Shown here: piece after piece, positions 57,123 to 64,000 of the stretch
Numbering within the stretch: the stretch's first letter is position 1
Layout: each line of letters begins with the position of its first letter
Origin: Erpobdella octoculata
Taxonomy: Eukaryota; Annelida; Clitellata; Hirudinida; Erpobdellidae
Direction of reading: 5' to 3'
NCBI GenBank assembly: GCA_963978895.1
Contig: OZ022247.1
Span: forward strand, 9,907,456 to 9,971,455
DNA length: 64,000 bases
Notes under the pieces: generated by a model
Database searches by the model: none
Seen by the model: only the letters and a program-made list of their open reading frames with translations
What the model was told of the DNA's origin: nothing
Position numbers and translations under genes: made by a program

Positions 57123-58523
57123 ATGTTTAGAACCCCTACGGTTGAAGAGTCGGTTGCACAGGATAGTCCGACCGGGATCCTTAGCGAGGAGCATTATCAA
57201 TTTGTTGATGATAGTCGGCGTCCACGTAGGGTTAGTGAAGATGCTAACGTTAGCAAAAGTTCTAAGTCAGAAATAGCTGAGCGTAAGTTAGCATTGCGCG
57301 AAGCGGAATTGGCTGCAAGAGAAGCTAAGTTAGAAGAAGATAGGGCGAACCGCAGACTCGCTGAAGCTAAATTAGAAGAAGATAGGGCGAATCGCAGACT
57401 AGCTGAAGCTAAGTTAGAACGGGAGTGTAGACTCGCTGAAGCTAAGTTAGAACAGGAGCGTACACTTGCTGAAGCTAAGCTAGAACAAGACAAGGCTAAG
57501 TTAGATGAGGATAGGGCAAACCGCAGACTTGCTGAAGCTAAACTAGAGCTGGAACGTGAAAGGATTCAGGACCACAATAGTCTTGAGGTTTCTTTATCCG
57601 TTCGCACTAGTCGCTTTCTAAATGCCATGAAGGGTATAATGGCGGAGTTTCCTTCAGATCCTGCTGCAATACCGGGGTATTTTCAATATCTCGAGAATCA
57701 GTTTGCATCATACCAAGTTGATGATGATGTGAAACCCAAAATATTACAGGCCCATTTAAATGATAGAGCTCGCTCAATCTTGTGTCGATTGACCATTGCT
57801 CAATTAGGTGACTATGAGGAATTAAAGCAAATTCTATTGCAGGAATTTCGGGTCACTCCCAGTCTTGTGAGGGAGAGGTTTTATGCTGTAAAAAGAAAAC
57901 CTGGTGAGACTTATTCACAGGTAGCTTCTGAATTACATACAGCGTTATCATATTATATCAAAAGTAGGAATATCGATGAGGATTTCCATCAATTAGTTAG
58001 TTTGATGTGTGCCGATAGATTGAAACAACTAATGTCTCCCAGTTGTGCAGATTTTATTTTAACCCAGGAAAAGGATGATTGGTTAAATCACCTTGAGCTT
58101 TCACGCGTTGCGGATAGCTACATGGCCACACACGAGCATGAGATTAGACCGCCTCGATTCAACAACCCAAAACCAACAGATAAAGGGTCAGGGTCTCCAA
58201 TTCCTAATAAAATGACTAAAATAGCCATTGACCCTAATATGGATATGGATAAAAAGTATGGATTATGCTTCAAATGCCATAAGAAGGGTCATTCGTTCAA
58301 GGAATGTCCTCTACACAAATTCCCTTCCGCGAATTTACCTAATCCTAGAATTAATTGTTGTCAAACAAAAATTCCCTTAATTGTCTCGATGATAGGAAAA
58401 CATTGGTTGATGGTAAAAATTTGTCTTCTCATTCAGAAAATTCCTTTAGAGGTCTCGTTGATAGGAAAATATTGTTTGATGATCAAAAATCTTTTTCCTG
58501 TCCCGAAGCATGTCCCATTATAG
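57123..58523 (+). CDS. Gag polyprotein with coiled coil and zinc knuckle
   Basis: About 466 residues from MFRTPTVEESV; the frame is open further upstream but that part has no coding character. Residues about 45-150 are a long coiled coil built from AEAKLEQE/AEAKLEEDRANRRL repeats. A retrotransposon Gag (capsid) domain follows: FPSDPAAIPGYFQYL, ARSILCRLT, LLQEFRVTPSLVRERFYAVK and GETYSQVASEL. A CCHC knuckle, CFKCHKKGHSFKEC, lies at about 58266-58307 and binds RNA. The tail after the knuckle is probably out of frame: the protease frame (-1) overlaps it and carries a duplicated block (SLNCLDDRKTLVDG / RGLVDRKILFDD). Confidence 0.88.
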   Translation: MFRTPTVEESVAQDSPTGILSEEHYQFVDDSRRPRRVSEDANVSKSSKSEIAERKLALREAELAAREAKLEEDRANRRLAEAKLEEDRANRRLAEAKLERECRLAEAKLEQERTLAEAKLEQDKAKLDEDRANRRLAEAKLELERERIQDHNSLEVSLSVRTSRFLNAMKGIMAEFPSDPAAIPGYFQYLENQFASYQVDDDVKPKILQAHLNDRARSILCRLTIAQLGDYEELKQILLQEFRVTPSLVRERFYAVKRKPGETYSQVASELHTALSYYIKSRNIDEDFHQLVSLMCADRLKQLMSPSCADFILTQEKDDWLNHLELSRVADSYMATHEHEIRPPRFNNPKPTDKGSGSPIPNKMTKIAIDPNMDMDKKYGLCFKCHKKGHSFKECPLHKFPSANLPNPRINCCQTKIPLIVSMIGKHWLMVKICLLIQKIPLEVSLIGKYCLMIKNLFPVPKHVPL

Positions 58524-59278
58524 ATGTTGATGATTATCACATTAGGTCTTATGAGAATGTATTTATCGATCAATTACCATCTATTCCAGCTTTGATTGAT
58601 GGTGGTGCAGAAGTGTGTTGCATTAGAGAAGATTTAATTAAATCTCTTCATAGGGTACCACATAAATTTATTAAATTATCTGGCCTTAAAGGTCAACCAG
58701 AAATTGTAGGTTGTGTTAGATTAGTTGTTCGACCTGATCTTGTGGGTGATGACGTTGTGAACCTAGCACCCAAGGTTCGTGCATGGTTTGCTGTCGTCCC
58801 AAATCTTAATGAGCAAATTATTATCACTCCCTCCGTAAGTAACCTATTAAAAACGATATCATTATATGATACTGTTGCATACCCTATTAAGAACAGGCAA
58901 AATGCACATGACTCTGATGTGAATGTTCCTAGTCTTGAAATAAATAATTCACAATATTTTGTTTTAGATGAACCTCGTAATGATGAGCATAGTCCAGATA
59001 TTGCATTGATTCTCGGAGAAGATGTTTCTCGTGCTGCTGACGCTAGGAAAGTTGATTCACAGACCGATACTTGTCAGGACATAGGTGTTTCTGTAGTTTC
59101 GGGCGATGATATTTGTCCAGATGCTGATGCTAGGAAAGTTGATTCACAGATCGATTCTTGTCGGGGCTTAGGTGTTTCTGTAGTTGCGGCGATATTTGTC
59201 CAGGTGTTGGTGCAGGCGGAGGTGATTCACAAACCGACGCTCGATTTACAACCTTTAACGATGATTGTCAGGGGGTAG
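58355..59278 (+). CDS. Aspartic protease-like part of Pol
   Basis: 307 codons in the -1 frame relative to gag, overlapping its end. Near 58590 it has PALIDGGAEVCCI, the place of the D-T/S-G-A protease motif, here DGGA. Downstream LSGLKGQPEIVGCV and VRAWFAVVPNLNEQIIIT fit the rest of a retropepsin fold. The C-terminal part holds repeats ADARKVDSQTDTC/ADARKVDSQIDSC. The frame ends where the integrase frame begins; the reverse transcriptase should lie here but does not. Confidence 0.7.
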   Translation: MLSNKNSLNCLDDRKTLVDGKNLSSHSENSFRGLVDRKILFDDQKSFSCPEACPIIDVDDYHIRSYENVFIDQLPSIPALIDGGAEVCCIREDLIKSLHRVPHKFIKLSGLKGQPEIVGCVRLVVRPDLVGDDVVNLAPKVRAWFAVVPNLNEQIIITPSVSNLLKTISLYDTVAYPIKNRQNAHDSDVNVPSLEINNSQYFVLDEPRNDEHSPDIALILGEDVSRAADARKVDSQTDTCQDIGVSVVSGDDICPDADARKVDSQIDSCRGLGVSVVAAIFVQVLVQAEVIHKPTLDLQPLTMIVRG

Positions 59279-60396
59279 ACGATAAGAATGATCACGATGC
59301 GTTTGCTAAAGAGCAACATGATTGTCCTTCACTTAAGTCCTTCTGGTTGCTAGGTATAGATAAGCGTAAACACTTTTATATCGACAGGGGACTTTTGTTT
59401 CACAAGGAGAATCAGTGGGGTCATTCCATAAAACAGTTATGTTTGCCCAGGAGTCGTATACTTGCAGTGTTACAGACGGGGCATGATGCTCCCTATTCGG
59501 GGCACATGGCTGCCAAGAGTACACGGCAGCGTATTCGACTCAGTTTTTGGTTTCCCGATATGGCAAAACAAGTTCAAACCTATTGTGAGTCGTGCCCCGT
59601 GTGCCAGTTAAGGGCACCTGTCAGAAAAAGAGATCGAGTCCCCATAACTCCCATTCCAAGGGGGGATGAATTACCATTTAACCATTTAGTTATGGATTGT
59701 ATAGGGCCCATAATTCCAGCGGGTGATAGTGTGACTGTCCGACCCAAGTACAATTATGCCCTTGTTGTTGTCGATTTGTTCTCTAGATGGCCGATGGCCT
59801 ATCCATTAAGGTTATTAGATGCTAAGTCTGTATGTGACCGACTTTTCCATGTATTTTCAGTTCCTCGAATGGTTGGTTTTGTTTGTAGTTTTTTCCCTCG
59901 GAACCTACTTGTGGTTTTGAGAGATTCTGGAAATAGTGCAAAGGAAATGCCTTGGCATTTAGGTACAAAACCACCTGACTACTTGGGGAAACAAAAGCAA
60001 AATCTAAGAATAGCCGTGAGATTTGGTGTAATTGCAGGTGATCATATTGTCAAATACTATTTTTGGGGTATAAATCGCCGGGGCGACATCGTGCCATTGT
60101 GGATTGCCGTGGTGGGCCCGATGATTTGTGCTTCAAAGGAACCTAGGGGAGACTGCTTTCCAGTTTCCGATATCCCGAATCTGCTACAGAAGGTAGGCAG
60201 AGCACAATTCCTAAGCTGTTGGCCAATTTCCATAAAGTTACTGCACTTTCTTACGAGAAAGATTTACTCTACTCAGGTTATGCAGAATTGTTGTCTATGG
60301 TCTGGAGTCGGTCAGCAATGCTTTGCTGAGCGCGACTTCCTTCTCAGAACCATTTGGTGTTTCGTGTGTATTATCATTATTATGTTTAGTAGCTGA
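59158..60396 (+). CDS. Truncated integrase fused to an unrecognised tail
   Basis: 412 codons in a third frame. The real integrase begins near 59280: GLLFHKENQWGHS, the zinc-binding HHCC set (HDAPYSGH and CESCPVC, 59482-59606), then core blocks LVMDCIGPI (first Asp) and YALVVVDLFSRWPMAYPLRL. After FSVPRMV (about 59865) the second catalytic Asp and the Glu are missing; instead about 175 residues with PPDYLGKQKQN, HIVKYYFWGINRRGD and RGDCFPVSDIP follow, which I do not recognise. It should be catalytically dead. Confidence 0.75.
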   Translation: MSGLRCFCSCGDICPGVGAGGGDSQTDARFTTFNDDCQGVDDKNDHDAFAKEQHDCPSLKSFWLLGIDKRKHFYIDRGLLFHKENQWGHSIKQLCLPRSRILAVLQTGHDAPYSGHMAAKSTRQRIRLSFWFPDMAKQVQTYCESCPVCQLRAPVRKRDRVPITPIPRGDELPFNHLVMDCIGPIIPAGDSVTVRPKYNYALVVVDLFSRWPMAYPLRLLDAKSVCDRLFHVFSVPRMVGFVCSFFPRNLLVVLRDSGNSAKEMPWHLGTKPPDYLGKQKQNLRIAVRFGVIAGDHIVKYYFWGINRRGDIVPLWIAVVGPMICASKEPRGDCFPVSDIPNLLQKVGRAQFLSCWPISIKLLHFLTRKIYSTQVMQNCCLWSGVGQQCFAERDFLLRTIWCFVCIIIIMFSS

Positions 60397-60906
60397 TTTC
60401 CTGTCTCGATTAAATTAGGTTTGTAGTAGCTGTGGCTACGATTAGGTTTATTTATCCTAGGGTGTTTAATCTTTGGTTAAGTATTTCTTTGGTTATCGGA
60501 AATTAGTGTTAGTTTATATGGGTATCTTTGTATCCTTCTTTTGTTAATTTCTTTCTTTGGGCGATCCTGGGCAATGATAAAGTGGATCGGTCGTGAGTTT
60601 TTCTTTGCAGGTTTCCAGGGAGAAAAGCGCGTCACTGAACAAAGAGCTGCAGGGCGTCTCATTTGTCCTTGCTCGGAAGGTTCTTCGACCACGTCTTTCT
60701 TTCGCGTGGGACTCATCGCTGTCGCGTCTGTTCTGGATTTTCAGGTTCTCAGGACAGATGAAGTGGATGAGCACAGGGAAACCCGTCGACAAAAGAAGCC
60801 ATTCAGCCAACCGGATCCACACTCAGCCAACCAGATCGACCCAGATCAAAGAATGAAACTGTTGCCGCTAACGAGAAGGATCGTTACCGACTTTGGGGGG
60901 GAGGTA
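60397..60906 (+). other. 3' untranslated part of the LTR element with purine tract
   Basis: No convincing coding. ACTTTGGGGGGGAGG at 60890-60904, just before the 3' LTR, is the polypurine tract for plus-strand priming. Confidence 0.7.
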
Positions 60907-61312
60907 TGTCACGCCCGCGTAAACGCAGTGTGAGTGCCTGGCCCTATATGTTTGGAATTTCCGGCGTAGGTGGTGCAAGGGGTATTGCACAACGTTGCGC
61001 GTTTTGAATTGTATGTATCATTACGCGACTGTTTGAATATTTTGGCCTGTAGCCTGCAAATTTAGGCAGTTGCGGCTGGCCTGGAGGGCTTGTGTATATA
61101 AGGCTGTTTCGATCTACTTCGTTGTTGTTCGCCATGTTTGATAGAACTTGAACCTGTTATTCTCGGTCGCGTGGTTTAATTGATATCTTTCGATAATTTT
61201 GAACTGTATTCGTTAATAAAACAATTAATACTCAATCAGTGTGTGATTCACTTTGTTTCGGGTCTTGAATTTCTCCAGCAGTATCGACTATCGCAAAGGC
61301 GGAGTCGTGACA
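60907..61312 (+). repeat. 3' LTR
   Basis: 406 bp, same sequence as the 5' LTR apart from a 9-bp indel and about three substitutions. It ends GTCGTGACA, followed by GTCCT. Confidence 0.93.
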
Positions 61313-61317
61313 GTCCT

Positions 61318-61569
61318 TATGTTGCATACACAAAGAACACGATTTTTTTTATAGAAAACGTTATAAACAATGTTTCGTTAACAAATTGAAAACTGGATTT
61401 GTCATGACATTTTATTATTCTCATTTTGCTTGTTTGACTTGGAATATTAATAATAATAATATATTATATCACAGCTTGTTATTGAAGTGTCCATTGGATT
61501 TATGCTTTCATGTTTGGTTCTGCCTTACCCCCCACCAGAAAATCCTGGGACCGCGCCTGATTCTAGCGT
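61318..61569. other. Intergenic spacer
   Basis: No gene; CAGAAAATCCTGGGACCGCG near 61531 resembles a transposon end without a partner. Confidence 0.4.
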
Positions 61570-61960
61570 ATCACTAAAAAGTTTTGAAAAGGAATGAAAA
61601 GCAAAACGGAAATAGTGACTGTTATCTTTAATAATGAAAAAAGAATAAAATAAGAAAATAATTTTTGAGATTATAATGGAAATAGAAATAGAATTTTTTT
61701 AACAATGGTAATTAGACTTGAATGGAAATTTTTGAAATTAAAATGGAAGTAAAATTGAAATAGGAATTATTTAAAAAAAATAATGGAATTAGAATTGGAA
61801 TGGAAATTATTTGAAAAAAATAATGGAATTAGAATTCGAATGGAAATTATTTTATTAATGGTTATTAGATTTATAATGAAAATCTAAGAGTTCAAATGGA
61901 AATAGGAATGAGAATGGAAATTATTTAGTGCATTTTTCCTTTTCGATTAATACATATATA

Positions 61961-62135
61961 CACTGGATCCTCGATATTACGCGGATTTTCGGGTCCAATG
62001 CCAAATTTGCGCCTTATCCAATTTGCGTTATAGTGAATCACAAGACATATTGTGCTTTTTTGGGGATCCATCATCCAATCGGCGTTATAATCGACTGCGC
62101 GCTTTATCCACAGGCGCAATATCAAGGGTCCAGTG
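61961..62135. mobile_element. 175-bp TA-flanked MITE (pogo/Tigger-like)
   Basis: Imperfect 22-bp inverted repeats: CACTGGATCCTCGATATTAC at left; the right end reads CACTGGACCCTTGATATTGC in reverse. TA on both sides. CACTGGATCC-type ends resemble pogo/Tigger elements of the Tc1/mariner group. Confidence 0.8.
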
Positions 62136-62889
62136 TATATGGAAAAACTTGTGTTCTAAACTCGCACGAACTTAATTTTTCTTAAAAATAATTATAAACA
62201 ATGCCAGCAAACAACGATAAATAGAAAACCCGAAAACAACTGAATGAAAATCACCTTATCATTTATAAATTGCTAGTTGCAGCCTGCAGGACATAATCAC
62301 CTTGGGTTGGTCAAGCATATCTTACTTAAGTTACTTAGGTGTAGTAATGAGATATTAATTGCGCATTGCTGATGCCAACAGATTTCTTTATATTTTATAA
62401 GTGTATCTATAGGTACTTGTTTGCGGCGGGCTGTTTGGTAATACGTTTAACTTTATTTATCCATTGAAAAAATTGAGCACTTAGGCTAGTGTGGTGATGC
62501 ATCTCCAGCATCTCCAATGGTGGGAGTGGAACTTTTCAAACATTTATTATAAGTAAAACGTAAAATCAAACATGCAAAAATAAACCATAAATAAATACTT
62601 TCAACTCTATAAAAATGATTACAAAACTGTATGATCAGGTCAAGTTGATATTGTTACCGTGATAGAAACATGCGCATGTAGATATATAATGCATGTTGTT
62701 ATGAAGTTTAATTTGTACAACTATTTTATGCATTCTATTTTAATTATCTTACATTAATGTATTTATCTAACAATAAGAAGCCAACAACACTGTCTCACTC
62801 ACTGACTATATGCCAATCAAATAAGTGAAGCCTGTCGGACAATAATTTGGGAATGGAGCTTTATTGGGGATGGAGTATTACTTTATATC
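62136..62889. other. Centre of the fold-back region
   Basis: AT-rich; no gene or RNA seen. Confidence 0.4.
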
Positions 62890-63156
62890 TAAATAATTAC
62901 TATTTCTCATTTTAATTCTATTTTAAATCAGAAAATAATTTCTACTTCCCATTCTAATTCTATTTAAATCGGAAAATAATTACTATTTCTCATTTTAATT
63001 TCATTTTTTTAAAGAAATAATTTCTACTTCTCATTCTAATTCCATTTTGAATTGAAAAATAATTTCTCCTTCTAATTCTAATTCCATTTTTTCACGTGAT
63101 TTCCATTCCTATTTCTAATTCCATTCCAAATTTAATTTCTATTTCTAATTCCCATC

Positions 63157-63828
<672 letters not shown>

Positions 63829-64000
63829 AGTGAATGTTTGTATGTATGTATGTATGTATGTATGTATGTATGTCCTTTATGCATTGCTACACCATTCATC
63901 CGATCGTAATGAAATTTTCACACAACCTTGAGAGTCAAGGGGAATCAAATATAGAGAAAAAAATTCGAAATCCGTCACAAAATGAGCGGAGCGGGTGAGC
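63829..64000 (+). mobile_element. Family 1 Helitron-like copy, cut by window end
   Basis: AAGTGAATGTTTG, nine TATG units, then CACCATTCATCCGATCGTAA and ATGAGCGGAGCGGGTGAGC, nearly identical to 63510-63635. Together they form a tandem pair. Confidence 0.75.

Larger units (their letters stand above)
56289..61312 (+). mobile_element. Ty3/gypsy-type LTR retrotransposon lacking reverse transcriptase
   Basis: LTRs at 56289-56703 and 60907-61312 are near identical (one 9-bp indel and about three substitutions seen), start TGTCACGCCC and end GTCGTGACA. The 5-bp duplication GTCCT lies at 56284-56288 and 61313-61317. The interior has a primer site, gag, a protease-like domain and part of integrase. 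The reverse transcriptase and RNase H region is absent, so it is non-autonomous yet recently moved. Confidence 0.93.
61570..63155. mobile_element. Fold-back element with inverted minisatellite arms
   Basis: The left arm (61570-61925) is made of units like GGAATTAGAATTGGAATGG and GAAATTATTT; the right arm (62890-63155) is their reverse complement (AATAATTTCTACTTCTCATT, CTAATTCCATT). About 970 bp lie between. The outer limits are uncertain; no coding. It may be a fold-back or hAT-type MITE. It contains the MITE at 61961-62135 at its inner left edge. Confidence 0.6.

Noticed and set aside
60477..60933. Overlapping ORFs at the 3' side of the LTR element as an envelope gene
   Set aside because: Short, mutually overlapping frames with no signal peptide, transmembrane segment or recognisable motif.

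Overview
This is a strongly AT-rich nuclear window from an invertebrate animal. The animal assignment rests on two TGF-beta superfamily ligand genes, a complete translin gene and animal-type transposable elements. All host introns seen are very short (66 to 132 nt). I cannot name the species. Most of the window is transposable-element (TE) sequence and microsatellite; only three protein-coding host genes and four tRNA genes are well supported.

Layout. 0.6-2 kb: TGF-beta ligand A (minus). 3.6-6.4 kb: a retroposon with a 14-bp target duplication, then Helitron-like repeats carrying a 490-bp TATG array and a GA-rich minisatellite. 8.0-17 kb: two hAT elements; the second holds a nearly full-length LINE, and both insertions keep their target duplications. 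17-21 kb: Ty3/gypsy integrase scrap, a TTAA-flanked MITE and TGF-beta ligand B (minus). 22.6-23.7 kb: FLYWCH/MULE transposase relic. 24-29 kb: a second Helitron-like family built of about 160-bp repeat units, interrupted by a LINE with an inverted 5' part. 31-32.8 kb: tRNA-Ser and Helitron-like copies. 32.8-34.9 kb: a small LTR element encoding a SAP-domain Gag. 35-38 kb: hAT-like MITE, tRNA-Asp and a TIR transposon. 38.4-44.8 kb: two tRNA-Ser genes, Helitron helicase relic, a TA-flanked TIR element, and a 2.2-kb Helitron with both termini. 46.7-49.1 kb: hAT inside hAT, then a complete copy of the second Helitron-like family. 50.7-51.9 kb: six-exon translin (minus). 53.2-55.6 kb: hAT element and broken Helitron-like copies. 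56.3-61.3 kb: an LTR retrotransposon with near-identical LTRs and a 5-bp target duplication but no reverse transcriptase. 61.5-64 kb: fold-back repeat with a nested MITE and tandem Helitron-like modules running off the end.

How it fits together. Ligands A and B are divergent tandem paralogues in the same orientation with one intron at the same position and phase. Both lack one of the nine mature-domain cysteines of the activin/TGF-beta/myostatin class, and in B it is clearly the one that normally joins the dimer. The roughly 17 kb between them is almost wholly nested TEs. The repeat fraction is layered and partly recent: perfect target duplications, near-identical LTRs and an almost open LINE ORF2 coexist with heavily decayed hAT, MULE and Helitron coding relics. 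The 3' hairpin plus CTAG and 5' TC ends next to Helitron replicase/helicase fragments are the main ground for assigning the abundant microsatellite-bearing repeats to Helitrons.
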